Assembly: GCF_003597395.2 (NCBI RefSeq)
Contig: NC_133776.1
Location: 36,681,097-36,745,096 of the forward strand
Length of the DNA: 64,000 nucleotides
Origin: Chelonoidis abingdonii
Lineage: Eukaryota > Chordata > Testudines > Testudinidae
Direction: 5' to 3'
Shown: positions 10,508 through 22,155 of the stretch, piece by piece
How positions within the stretch are numbered: position 1 is the first letter of the stretch
Layout: every line of letters starts with the position of its first letter
Notes under the pieces: generated by a model
The model's database searches: none
Seen by the model: only the letters and a program-made list of their open reading frames with translations
Told to the model about the DNA's origin: nothing
Translations under genes and position numbers: made by a program

Positions 10508-11010
10508 TGTCACGCTGTCTGGAGTGGCTCACAACTGTGAGTGTCTAGCTCTGGGCAGACTGTCAGAAAACAGGGCAGAGACCCCGAGCTGGTGGTGTGT
10601 TCTATAATTAGATTTCACCAAGCCAGTAACAAATGTGAACTCCTGGATCACTATCACAGTCTTACTATGGAGTCACTGACAGTCTTAGACTGTCCTTGCC
10701 TCCCAGACAAACTGAACTTATTGATAAAAGGTCACTTAAACCCAAAACCCACACCACATCAGGTTTATCCCGGTCACTTACCCCAGATCAATTGATATGC
10801 TAGGTCTTACTCCAAAGACAATGCTGGGGTCTTTGTCCCACCTCTTTTGTACCCCATGGGAGGGGTAAGGAGTGAGGTTTTGCTACGGTCAGTGGCAGAC
10901 ATTTCTCTGGCCTTTCAATGTTTTACCTTCCCCCCATAACCCCTTGCCCCTCCCACCTGGTTGCCTGACCTTGCCTTGAGATGGTAGTTGAGACCATCTT
11001 AAAGTGTTTT
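10508..11010 (-). repeat. LTR-like fragment, retroviral type, antisense
   Basis: The stretch GTCACTTACCCCAGATCAAT (10772-10791) followed by CTTACTCCAAAGACAATG (10807-10824) resembles the antisense of an LTR family common in turtles, and the CAGAGACCCC and GAGATGGTAGTTGAGACC blocks fit the same kind of sequence. I cannot place exact ends and see no internal retroviral coding region. It may be a solo LTR or only part of one. Confidence 0.4.
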
Positions 11011-11671
11011 GTTCATTTAAAAAACTATTTGGCAGCTGTATTCATCCTTCCACCCTTGTCAGCCATGCTCATCTCCCCACTTCCAATCTGTTTTCATTCT
11101 TAGGCCCTGATCCTGGGTAACACTTTGGCCACTTTATGTCATTCCGCCAGCATAAAACAGCTCTAAGCCTGGCAAATCTTCTCTGCACAGCACTGTGAGG
11201 TGAAGTTATCTTCCTTATGTAGCAGCTAGAGAGAGCTGTATTAGTCCTGGGTCCTGAAGACACTTACACACATATTAAACTTTAAATTCAATGGAGCTGC
11301 TCATGTACTTAAAGTTAAGTATATGCATAAGTATTGGAGGCATCAAAGCCAAACTCAGCCACTGGAGTCTGACTCTTCCACTTTGCGCTAGAAAAACAGA
11401 GACCAATGGATGGTACTATTTGTTCTCCCTGGCTGTCCTCATTAATTGATCAGTCCAATGAAAAGAACAAGAAACAGGTCCTAATTGACACTATATTGTT
11501 TTCTTCTTTGCTTGAAATAACTGGGTAATGCAACAGCTATAAATTAAACAAATTAAAAACATTTTTAAAAGACAATTTCCACTACTTCTTTCTTCATCTC
11601 TGCTTTGCGGGATTATTGAATTTCGTGTAATCTCGAATGCTGCATAGATTTCATATGCCATCTTGGAATTT
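11011..11671. other. Unannotated sequence
   Basis: No gene and no recognisable repeat. Mixed composition with several short frames that end quickly. Confidence 0.4.
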
Positions 11672-11735
11672 GGGATGAAATCCTGGCCCCATTTAGGTCA
11701 ATGGAAATATTGCCATTGACTTCAATGTTCACCTT
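11672..11735. repeat. Fold-back repeat with GAAATCCTGGCCCC end
   Basis: GGGATGAAATCCTGGCCCCA is followed by a small palindrome around TCAATGG...CCATTGACTTCAATG. This is a second type of short fold-back repeat; its right arm is mostly lost. Confidence 0.45.
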
Positions 11736-11850
11736 CAGTCTCCAGATTTTTGCTGCCATATGCATGGACTAGATTTAATTCAATAATAGGAATTGTCTCA
11801 GTAGCATACTATCTTCTCGCCAGCATTAGGAAGTTTTATTAAAGATATTT

Positions 11851-12006
11851 TGGCCCTGATTCCCCATTGCTCTGCATCATCTGCAGTCATTTACCCTGTG
11901 CAAAATTAGTATAAAATACTAGCAAATCAGAATGGAAGCATTTTACATCCACTTTGCACAAGTATAAATTATTATGCAAGGTACAAATGAGTGGACAATC
12001 AGGTCC
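11851..12006. repeat. Degenerate fold-back MITE-like repeat
   Basis: TGGCCCTGATTCCCCATTGC at the left and the complement of GGACAATCAGGTCC at the right form a weak inverted repeat, with TTTGCACAAGTATAAATTA-type internal sequence. Similar to 6789-6951 but more decayed. Confidence 0.45.
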
Positions 12007-12129
12007 TGTGCGTCAATAATGCATCTGGAAATCTCTGTTAGTAGTATATCCCCAACCGGCTTTCTGCAGCCCTTTAGAACTGCAGCGTCATAGCAAAGGC
12101 TATTCTAATGCAAAGAGACTGCAAAATAA

Positions 12130-12560
12130 GGCACATATAGGGTGACGAGATGTCCTGATAAAGTCAGGCAGAGACTTGGGGGAAGGGGGTGGAATGGGAG
12201 CGGAGCAAGGGCGGATGCTTGGGCAGGAAGAGGTGGAGGGTGGGCGAGCACCCACCCGGCAGAGGGGAAGTCAGTACTGTAGGAGTGAGTGGTGGGTGGG
12301 GGGCTGAAGAGGTGAGCGAGCGGCAGGCTGGCAGGGTTAGGAGGCAAGCAGTGAGTGGGGGACTGAGAAGGACGCAGCAAGCCAGCAGGGGGCTGAGGGA
12401 TGAGAGAGGGCGCGGTGGGGGGGGCAAGCAGGGAGGGGGTGGGACCTGGGACAGACTGAGGCAGAGCCTGGGAGGAGCGGGGGTGCATTGGGGGGGGGGC
12501 TGATGGCACCTCAATGTGTTCCGATATTTTAGTGTTGTGATCTGGCACCCTAGGCACATA
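12130..12560. mobile_element. Non-autonomous hAT-type DNA transposon with perfect 8-bp target duplication
   Basis: The identical octamer GGCACATA flanks the element at 12130-12137 and 12553-12560, so the insert is 12138-12552 (415 bases). The ends are inverted: TAGGGTGACGAGAT at the left and, complemented, TAGGGTGCCAGATC at the right. Eight-base duplications and TAGGGTG-type ends fit the hAT superfamily. The interior (12175-12505) is extremely G-rich on the plus strand, with many runs of three or more G. The 150-codon minus-strand and 104-codon plus-strand frames inside it are compositional, not genes. Confidence 0.85.
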
Positions 12561-13246
12561 AAAGGCTAAGAAGGGAGTGAATTCCTAATTTACCTTGTTC
12601 GTAGTTTTCTATCTGCTGGATTCTTCAACTCAGAATAACAAATCCTTTAAAATTCCTAGGAGGTTTTTTTTTAACATCGAAGTTCAGCATTTTGCCGGAT
12701 TTCTACATTTCACCCTTTATTTTGTTTGCATGCAGGAAAACATGAAAGATAGGAACAATTTAAAAATGAAAATAATTCCCTTTCCAGAGTTCTTTATTTC
12801 TTCATTCAGTATAATATACTGTATATTACCAGTATATTACCATATATACTTTGAATGGAGTTGATTGGGGTAACAATTTCACCTATAAACAAAAATCTCT
12901 ACTCTATCAATTGTAATATTCCCTTTAAAATTATTCCCATTATGTCCAGAATGGCCTTCTGGTTCCGGAATCCATTACAGAGGCATCACTATTTTAACTC
13001 TCATGGTCACATGGTTGCCTTAGCCACTATGAAAGCTCCAGCAGTTGCAGCACCTTAAGACTCATGGAAGTGAAAGCCATCCTGAAGCTCCATATTTTCT
13101 GTGACTGATTATTTTCCGATAGAGCCAGTGTAACTCTATTGGAGGCTCTGTTGAAGCCTACCCTGTCTGGCAGAGTATTATGGAATATTTATTCTTCCTA
13201 CTCCATATTTTACTGAAATCAATGGAGCAGGCACTCTATTCATTAT
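12561..13246. other. Unannotated AT-rich sequence
   Basis: No gene recognised. A short repetitive patch GTATAATATACTGTATATTACCAG with partial repetition lies at 12807-12848. The 89- and 67-codon frames have no recognisable domain. Confidence 0.4.
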
Positions 13247-13345
13247 ATTATTATTATTTAACATTTATACTATCGTAGCTCCAAGAGGCCTCCATTAGGT
13301 TGAGGCTTTATTGTGTTGGCCACTGTGCAAATTTATATGCCCATA
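13247..13345 (+). repeat. Ancient SINE-like remnant
   Basis: ATTATTATTTAACATTTATACTATCGTAGCTCCAAGAGGCCTCCATTAGG and the later CACTGTGCAAATTTATATGC keep the order of a widely dispersed amniote SINE-type repeat (TTATTATT, CATAGC.CC.AGAGG, GTGCTAGGCACTGTGCAAA). A related piece appears at 22980-23030. Confidence 0.4.
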
Positions 13346-16300
13346 TTGGTAACCCCTTATCTCAGACTGGCAAGTTGTAACTCTGCCAGGTCAATAAGAC
13401 AACTTGGGTGAGTAACTGCTCACCAATGGGAGCAAAGGGCTCAAAGGGCCCACAGTAAATGACAGCTTCTGCTCCGAAGACCTTATGTTGAATTATTCTA
13501 TGTAAAGAAAATAAGCTTATATAAAACTGAGATTATTAATGTAGTAACCATGAAATCTGAAAGGTAATTTTTTCTAGTATTGCAACCAAGGTCTTAAAAT
13601 TGGATTATAACTTTGATTTCATGATAATCTGTTAATATTCTTGCTTGTTACACTGGACATTACTAATATATCCTTCACTTGTCTATGGCACTATATAAGA
13701 ACACTGCAGCCATATTTTCAGTATTAGCATTTAAATTGTTCCAGTTAGATTTTGAAGTTCATATGTCATTGAAGTGAATGGGATGAGAGAGGATAGAAGG
13801 TGTACGCTTGAGTGATGTGAAGGGAGTATGAGAGAGGTGTAGTCATAGTCACAATACAACCTCTCTTGGTTGAATGTAGGCTGTTTTCTATAAGACTGTG
13901 TTAAAAAAACAGCAGCTCATGAGTTTGTATTGTATTGACTGTATCTTGGGAAATGCCTGAAATGTTGTTTTCAAATGAAAATGTAGACTTTACAGAATAC
14001 TGCAGAATGCAACAAACTTACGGAGAGATCCTACAGACTCAAAGTGTCTGCAATTTGTCAATGGTTACATTTCCCCATTCCTGATGTTATAGCAGTGGTT
14101 CATAGAGAGATGTGTGCTCTGTGTTTCAGTTAGTTATTTCTGTTTCCATTGTGCAAACTGGCCCAGCAGCAATCGGAGATGAGCAACTCTTGTACTTGTC
14201 AGGCTGGTGAAGAGAACATGCATTGATATGTCACAAAGAGTTTTGATAGGCTTAGCTAAAAATCTTAAGCTTTGATCATGAGAAGAAAACCATGTGGGCA
14301 GACTCCTGCGTCCATGCAGATCCATGCAGGTAAAAGGATCCATTCAGACAGTTATCGTTGCAGGATCAGGGCACTGGTTACTTACTAAATAATGCTCAAA
14401 GAAATGTTGTCAGTCTCTAATTACTTGGTGATGAAACAACCGATGTTTTTCTCAAATATACTCCAAAATGAATGTTAGTTATCTGACCAGTTTCAAAGAT
14501 CAACTCCATTTGAATGAAAAAGACAAAGCATGGCAAAGTATTTTACAGTGGGGAAAGAGATCATTTTCACAGCCTCACCTCACTCAGAAAAGGTAAATGA
14601 ATTTTCCTTAAATTTTCATCAATCAATAAATCACTTTTCTACAAAAGCCAAACATGGGAAACTTCAACCCAAGAGGAAATCTGTTTTGGAAAGTAAGTGA
14701 GTGAGTGAAGAGAGGGGTTATTGCTTTAAGCTGTTTTACAACCATGCCAAGTGAATACTATGACATCAAACACATCGCTGTGTTATTCTCCTTTCTACCG
14801 CTGTTCTCATTCTCTTATGCAATATTACTGGTATAAACTGTGTGCTGGGTACTGCTGTGACTACTATGGCATGTGCTCTTCAGGGCTCCCTGAAACATTT
14901 TGTGTCTTGACTGAGACGCATCCAAAATACATCTTGGTCATGCTACTATGATGGAGTCACTCCACAGACACCCCAAGGTTGACTGTGCCATTGATAGCCA
15001 CAATAGAAGCCTAGCTTCTGAATGACAGGAACAGGCACTCTGCTTCAATAAGGAATTCTTTATAGTTCTAATAACGAATTGCAATCTTAATTTGATGTTA
15101 TGAAAAGCAGCTCTTCTGGTGAAGCAGTGACTATAAAGAGTTACTTGACATTATTCTAGTAACTAAACTTGAATGGATATGTGTTTTGACATTTAGGGAA
15201 CTGGGACACTGATGGAAACTGAGGGAGCCAATGTCAGAAAGACACTAGCTGCAGGAGGATACCCAGCAAATTAATAAGCTGATTTTAAGAACCGTGTTCC
15301 CAAAGGCAAAGGATGTAAACAGAAGACTGAAAAATAGAAAGAGTAGGCAAAGGGGAAAAAAATCTTTCCAGTTCTTTCTTTAAAAAAGAGGTTCACCTTC
15401 TTTAAAGAAGTCAACAAGAGGAAGTCTCTAGGTAGAGCAGATGCAGCCTGGAAAAGAATTTCCTTTTAAAGTGAAATGTGAGCATTCTCCTTGTCTTCCT
15501 TTCCTGTTATGTCCTGCAAGAATAACTGTGTTAATAACATTGAATAGTTAAGTTATTAGTCAGTCTCCATATAGGATAATTGATTTTGCTATATTCTTAA
15601 TCTCCACAGCCAGTTGCACTGTTGTCTGGTTAGAATACACAACACAAGTGCCTGTATGTCCACTGAGTGGTATTTGAAGAAACAAAAACACAAAATACAG
15701 ATTTTTACTGCAAGAGCAAACACTTTTCCTGTATTTACCTCAAGCATTTTTCTAAGCATGTTCTGCTTACATATTTATTTATACACAACTGTCCAAATAA
15801 AAGGCCTATAGTGGGAATTCAACCATAATTACACTTTTATGTGTCACATGGTTTGGCCATTTTGAACTGTGTCAAATAACGTTATGTTTGTCCTTAATAC
15901 TTGATAGGTAAATGGCTGATGATCGTGGTGTGGCTTAAAGCTTTCTTCAATAATATAACTTTCTTAAATAATTCAGTGCCAGAGCTTCACCATTACTGAG
16001 GTTTATTAGCTTTTTCTTCACCAAGTAAGTTTTAACATTTACAAGTTTTGCTACATGTCATGACTACTTTTGTACTGGATGAAATAGCAAGATGCCTGTA
16101 ATGCTAGTCATGGAAGTCTCCACCTCAACTATGGTGGAGCAAAAACAAAACAAAAAAACCCCAATCCTCACACAAAACCAAAAAAAGCTTTTGTGGAAAA
16201 TAGAATATTGGAAATTAACTGGAAAGCTTTATTTTATTAATATGCCTTGGCTCTGGGATTTTGGGGGGGGGGAGGAGGTTAGGTTTTTTTGGTTCTCTGT

Positions 16301-18852
16301 TGGAACATTTCCATTGATAGCGTTGCTAAGTGTATTCTATTTACAAATGTAAATCCTTGGTTTTGATCAGCAAAAATGCATCAGCACACTTGAACAGTGT
16401 CAATGATGACATAATTACACTTGCAATTTCCTCTCTGTAATGATTTTTAAATGTCAGCAGTCATTTTTTGTCTAATTGTAGCCTGCATGTCAGCACTTCC
16501 TCTTAAAACAGCATGTTCCTCTCTGCTGGAATTTCACACCTCTCCACTCACTTACTCACTTCACCAGTGAAGATAATGAGGATGATATAGGGCTTCAGGA
16601 TATTTTCTCTTCTGCTCTGTTTTACCATCTAACATCAAACAGACATAATGAGATTTTTTTTTTTAAATACAGAGTTTTAGCATTTAGCCACTAAATAATT
16701 ATTTGATTTACTGAAGCCAAAAAATAGTGTTCTTTTTCTGGCCCCCTACCTGTGCTTGATTAATAATCCATTTAAAATCATCCTCTGATGGTTAGAATAT
16801 TCTCATGAATCTGTACTGTAAACTAATTCACCAACAGAGGAGACTTTTCCTAGGATACCTGCTGAACTTTGCTTGATCTGTTTAACACTGGCTGACAGCA
16901 GGTTACCTTTGTTTTGAAAAGGTTTTTTGGGGGTGGGTGGGGTGAGGTGTTTTGTTTTGTTTTTCTTTTGTTAACATTGTGGCCCTATGGTCTGGCTCTC
17001 TAGCTGGTACCAGGCCTCCATAACATAATAGAATAACTGAGTGTCGCTGGAATTAGACTCTGTGCCCTTTCCACTTTCCATAGCCGAGTCTCCCTACTGA
17101 CAACACCTTCAAGTGTATATCACTTGTGCAGTGAACTGGAAGCGCTGAATCTAGGTTAGCAACAAATGATTTCCACTCATCTGCCCACACACTGGAATTG
17201 GAAACAGGAGGCCAAAGAAGCGTACTGCAAACCAATTTGCTTACAACTCATCTTCAAGTTTCTGATGATGCTTAAGACCAGGCCTTTAGGAGGCAAAGCA
17301 GATATCTTACTGGCCCTTGTAGTATTAAAAGAAGTGAAGAGTCATGACCCACCCGCCCACACACACAGAGTGAAATCAAAATTATACAACAATGCAAGTT
17401 ATCTGATAAAGGGGAAGGACACTATTGTGTCGTCTCAACTGAGTTTATGTGTACACATTCATGTATCATTGATATTTGTATATTGGAGTGAGTCCCAGAG
17501 AGATGGATTAGAAGGCAAATTGTAGGTGTGGGATCAAAAGTACATGATAAATGCAACTTATAATATGGCTTTACAATTGATCACATGACTATCTATCATC
17601 GCCACATATGTGACATTTGTCCCAATCTGCTCACTCACACACCTGGTTCTTTTAAATTCTTCATGTCCTGGACTGGATTTCTTGCCCTGTAGGGTGAATT
17701 TCATTTGACTAACATGAGTTCTTGTAAATGGCATTCCTTTCCCATGAGACAGGACGCATTTTAGAGGGCCAGGACTGTTCTTAAAAAAAATCACATCACA
17801 TACAGTATCTAAACCTGTGCATGAGTAGAGAGAATTCAGTATACAAGCTAAAAAGATTCATGTCTGTATCATCCCTCTCTGGAGAGCTCTGAGGCACAAT
17901 TCAGGCCTTCACCCTGCATAAGAGTAGGCAACATCACAGCGTACAGAGTACTCAGGTCTGGTGAATGCTACCTGCAGAAAAGGAAAAACAAAGAAATAAG
18001 ACTGTCTGGAGACTTTCAAGAGTCAGTGATTGCTGCTGAGGACTGCCAGATAGAGCAGGATGGATGCGCCTGACCTGCTTGTCAAACTACTAAAGAAAAA
18101 AGACAAGAGAGAGTCAAGAACAGGGAATCCTAAAAGCAGAAGGAACCAGGGAACAAAGGAAGACAGAACTGGAGCTTTCCCCTGCCCCTATCTTTTATAT
18201 CTGAGGGAAAGGGCAAAGACCTTAAAACTTTTACCAAGTATGGTAAATGTGCTTTTGGTGAACTCAGATATGCTGAAACTCTGCTTAGGCTGAAGTGGAA
18301 TTTACAGTCCTAAATTACATCAGTACAATTCAAGGAACTTTCATTCTGCTCACAGTAAAGTTTCCTTGACCTATAACCCAGCCCCACTCTCAGGTGCTGC
18401 ACTCCAGAAAGATTAATACATCTTCCTACTCCTATTACTCAGCTAGAGCAATATGGGAAGAGGAAAAGAAGTAAAGAATCCTTTCTGGAATCTGCATCAG
18501 TTCCAGGTGGTAAAGAGAAGGCCTGCACAGAGGTGAAGATGTTGTTTTGTGGCTGGTAGGGTGAAGAGGATGCTTTGGGGCGCTGGAACAGTGTGCTCCA
18601 TCTGTTCCCAGAGGGGAATAAAGTGGAGTTTTGTACATCCTGACTTGACCCAGAACAAATATCCATGGCAGTGTAAATCCTGTGATAAGGCCTTTCATTA
18701 CATGATCACATTTTCTCCCCCTCACTACCTTTTTTTGGAGGGGGAAGAGGGAAGAAGGAAGGAGGCTGCTGAGTTTACTATTGGTTGCATTACTGTGATT
18801 TCAGTTTTAATATATGGCAAAGGCAGCTAGAGCTCTGGAAAAGTAACTTTTC
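13346..18852. other. Long unannotated stretch
   Basis: About 5.5 kb in which I recognise no gene and no transposon. It has poly(T) and G runs (16260-16272, 16931-16945) and scattered frames of up to 119 codons (17166-17525) with no domain, no signal sequence and no splice context that persuades me. It may be intron or intergenic sequence. Confidence 0.45.
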
Positions 18853-19492
18853 ATAAAATCAGTAGATTAGGGTTGGAAGAGACTGCAGGAGGTCATCTAG
18901 TCCAACCTCCTGCTCAAAGCAGGACCAACCCCAAATAAATCATCCCAACCAGGGCTTTGTCAAGCCAGGGCCTTAAAAACCTCTAAGGATGGAGATTCAA
19001 CCACCTCCCTAGGTAACCCATTCCAGTGCTTCACCTCCCTCCTAGTGAAAAAGTTTTTCCTAATATCCAACCTAGACCTCCTGCACTGCAACTTGAAACC
19101 ATTGTCATATGCCATCACTTTGAACAGCCTAGCTCCATCCTCTTTGGAACCCCCCTTCAGGTAGTTGAAGGCTGCTGTCAAATCCCCCCTCACTCTTCTC
19201 TTCTCTTTTTTAGACTAAATAAGCTCAGTTCCCTCAGACTCTCCTCAGAAGTCATGTGTCCCAGCCCCCTAATCATTTTTGTTGCCCTCTGCTGGACTCT
19301 TTCCAATTTTTCCACATCCTTTCTGTAGTGGAGGCCCAAAACTGGACACACTACTCCAGATGTGGTCTCACTAGAGCCGAATAGAGGGGAATAATCACTT
19401 GCCTGGATCTGCTGGCAATGCTCCTACTAATGCAGCCCAATATGCCGTTAGCCTTCTTGGCAACAAGGGCACACTGTTGACACATATCCTTT
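18853..19492 (-). mobile_element. CR1 LINE, 5'-truncated, antisense
   Basis: The minus strand carries the end of CR1 ORF2 and its short 3' UTR. The 3' end lies at the left: AGATTAGGGTTGGAAGAGAC and GGTCATCTAGTCCAACCTCC are the complement of the CR1 3' UTR. Coding remnants on the minus strand read [18 protein letters not shown] (near 18975-19030) and [18 protein letters not shown] (near 19030-19090), the typical C-terminal tail after the reverse transcriptase. The copy is truncated near 19492 after the complement of CAACAGTGTGCCC. The 77-codon minus frame is the only sizeable intact piece. Confidence 0.93.
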
Positions 19493-21173
19493 TAATGTAT
19501 TAATATACATATGTATTATATACATTTACATTTTGAACATAGTATATAAACACGTTGCACTCATCTTTTCTCTCAGAAAGTGGGGAAGAATTTCAACGGG
19601 GAAGGCAGAATTTGAGTTCCTCAGTTACCTTACTTACGCAGTTATTTTTATATTGTTTTTGCTGCAGAGAGGATTTATGTGGATGTTATCCCAAGGGTAC
19701 TTAGAGCATATGAACAGGCACTCTCTTTAGCATTTCTGCAAAGCCAAACAAATAAATAACACTGGACGATGTGTTTGGCACATACAGTATTTCACAAAAG
19801 TGAGTTCAGCATGTGGAAGCATAGCAATGTTTTCTTTGCCAACTATAGTGGGTTACTGTTGTATATAAATAGACTGCAATGGATTATGCCACTAGGCTGT
19901 TTGTTTTTTCATGTTAAAAGGCATATCCATATGATCTATTCATCACATTTGAGGCCATTGAATTCAGTTGGAGTTGTAGGTGCCCAGCACCTCTGAAAAT
20001 CAGGCCTAAGGGGTGTCAAGTTGGCCACTCAGAAATGGAGACCCTTGAAACGAGAGGCTACTTCTGAAAATTTCAGTGCCATTGCTCCCTATGAACTTGA
20101 ATTGAACCCAGACGTTACAAAATAGGCGATGTTAAAACAAAAAGATATCTGAGTGGTAACCATGACAATAATATTTCCAAAACTGATTTGTAAATCCAAG
20201 ATTTATACATACAGGGAGAGAGAGCGCACAATGCTGTGCACTTATCAGCATCAATTTGTGCTTTGTGCATTAGCCATGAGTGAGTTATGCAGGTCCACAC
20301 AGATACCCTACTAATTTGTCACAGATATATTTGTCTTCTCACATTGGGCTCCCACTTCCAAGTAGAGCTCGTAAAATGTTCAGAATTTCATTTTTTAATT
20401 TTTTTTGTCAACATTTTGAAAAAAAAAAGGGGATGGAGGTGGGAGCAGGGTTTGTGATGAGTAGGCTCTTGTGGACTCTAAGGTAAAATGTTTTATATCT
20501 CATTCTTGTGTTCTCACCCACCCAGACCACCACTTTTTATTCTTTTTCTCAAACTTCATTGAGAAACTGAGCCCTTACTGTCAACTTGGAGAGAAAAAAA
20601 TCTCATTTCCCCATCCTCACCCCAATAGCCTGCAAATTAGTGTTGTTTTAAATGAGGGTTTTCTAATCTTTAATTAGTATCACAAATACTTCATTGCATG
20701 CACATTCCTCCAGTGAAAGGTTGTATAGAATGAGTCACAGAGTTCTGTATGTCCTGTGGGACTGTGTGAAGAGCTACATGCTACCCTTTGATATACTGAA
20801 CAAAGGCCAAATTCTTGGCTGTCATTTTTCAGGACTGAAGTGCTTAAAAAAAAAGTATGTGCAAAGTTGAAGTCTGCATACTGATGACAAGGCTTCTTGG
20901 GTGGCAACAGGGGTTTTAGGTAGCTCTAGAATGTCTGAGGAGTTAGGCTAGTGACTGTTTGTTAATATTACATTGCATTTAACACCTTCTTTTGCTTTCA
21001 TTGTAAACATGCTTACAGCATTTACTCTTTCTTTTGAGCTGTACTTTGTCACTGTAAACACAATGTTCATGCTTCCTATAACAATTACAGGGAAGAAATG
21101 ATTCTGATAGAATCTGGAGTAAATTTACTTACATACATTAGTCAACAAGTGTCCCATTCTATTAACTAATGTC
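19493..21173. other. Unannotated sequence
   Basis: AT-rich start (19493-19540), then mixed sequence. 19975-20085 has a GTGCCCAGCACCTCTGAAAA block like one of the dispersed short repeats. A poly(A) run lies at 20419-20428. I see no gene. Confidence 0.4.
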
Positions 21174-21244
21174 AGACCCTCTAGTTAGAATCAGCCCTAT
21201 TTTATTAAAGTGAACAGATAAATAAATGATATGTGGACCCGAAT

Positions 21245-21357
21245 CCTGAGGCTGCCCCAACTACACTTGACATATGATGCAACCTCAGGGGTTGAAGTCA
21301 TCTTTGTGTTTCCCTGAGGTTGCATCATATGTCAAGTGTAGCTGGGGCAGCCTCAGG
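21245..21357. repeat. Near-perfect hairpin 1 (46-bp arms)
   Basis: Arms 21245-21290 and 21312-21357 pair over 46 positions with a single mismatch (an A at 21260 where the right arm predicts G), around a 21-base loop. Each arm is itself bounded by CCTGAGG and CCTCAGG. A transcript of either strand would form a long uninterrupted stem. The final two bases overlap the next hairpin. Confidence 0.95.
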
Positions 21358-21487
21358 GTACCATTACAAGGTAGTGTAACAGCACAGAGGCTGTTCTAGG
21401 TGACTTTGGGTCACCTAAGGCTGGTGTGGTGACCCAGAGTCACCTAGAACAGCCTCTGTGCTGTTACACTACCTTGTAATGGTACCC
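21356..21487. repeat. Near-perfect hairpin 2 (60-bp arms)
   Basis: Arms 21356-21415 and 21428-21487 pair over 60 positions with one mismatch (T in GGTGACTTTGGGTCACC against C in the partner) and a 12-base loop. The outer ends are GGGTACC and GGTACCC. The inner ends, GGTGAC...GTCACC, form a further small palindrome. No similarity to the neighbouring hairpin beyond the shared junction. Confidence 0.95.
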
Positions 21488-21949
21488 TTGGGATCGTTGA
21501 CAAACAGAGTATTACACCCACACCCCTTTTCTTATCCCACACATCCCTTACTCTAAGGGATTCCTCCAGGCTGGGAACTAGAGAAGCTGTATAGCTGGAG
21601 CAGCACAAACGGACCATATCAAGGCTGAGATTTTGACACATCTCCACTGTTTATCTGTTATTTCGACAGCAATCATCACTAGAGGGTCTAAGTGATACAG
21701 ACTTCACTGATGAGAACCTGCTGATATAAAAACCCTAAAATCAGTTTTTATCAAAACTTCTCCAAATCTCACAACTATACAATGTTTGTGGGGGTGAGAA
21801 TTGTTTGTGGAGGAGAGCTGTGGGCTCTAAAGATCCTGTCTTGTTCCTTTTCTGGTTTGGTCCCAATCTAACTTGTCAGCTAAGTAGTTATTTGTAATGT
21901 GCCATTTATGTGGGTTCTCAGCAGCACACTGCATACATCTATAGCACCT

Positions 21950-22155
21950 TTCACTTGAAGAGCTCCATGAACTGAACGAACATTAATTCATTTAGTCTTG
22001 GAATATGTCGTATTCCATTTTACAGATAAGGAAACTGAAGCAATGTGAGTAAATGACTTCTCCGGAGTGACACAAAACATCTATGGCAGAGCAGCAAATA
22101 GAATGTATGCCCCCCTCCTGATTCTTTGTCTGAAACACAAGCCCATGTTTCCTCC
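21950..22155 (+). repeat. MIR-like / CORE-SINE remnant
   Basis: The order ATAGCACCTTTCACTTGAAG, CATTTTACAGATAAGGAAAC, TGAAGCAATGTGAGTAAATGACTTC, GGCAGAGCAGC and AAGCCCATGTTT follows the tail half of MIR-type tRNA SINEs, with heavy decay. Confidence 0.55.

Larger units (their letters stand above)
21174..21689. repeat. Degenerate outer inverted repeat enclosing two hairpins
   Basis: AGACCCTCTAGT (21174-21185) is the exact complement of ACTAGAGGGTCT (21678-21689), and AACAGATAAA (21213-21222) of TTTATCTGTT (21650-21659), in matching order and similar spacing. The block looks like an old terminal inverted repeat around the two hairpins, though the interior is asymmetric: 21488-21649 has no partner on the left. 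No target duplication is clear. Confidence 0.5.

Noticed and set aside
12105..12559. 150- and 131-codon proline-rich frames on the minus strand
   Set aside because: They lie in the G-rich interior of the hAT-type element and run past its ends; composition alone explains the lack of stops.
17166..17525. 119-codon plus-strand frame
   Set aside because: Longest frame outside a recognised repeat, but no domain, no biased codon use that I can see and no splice or promoter context.
20360..20620. Possible third copy of the AT-rich TAGAGCT element
   Set aside because: Only TAGAGCTCGTAAAATG at the left end resembles it, and no right terminus was found.
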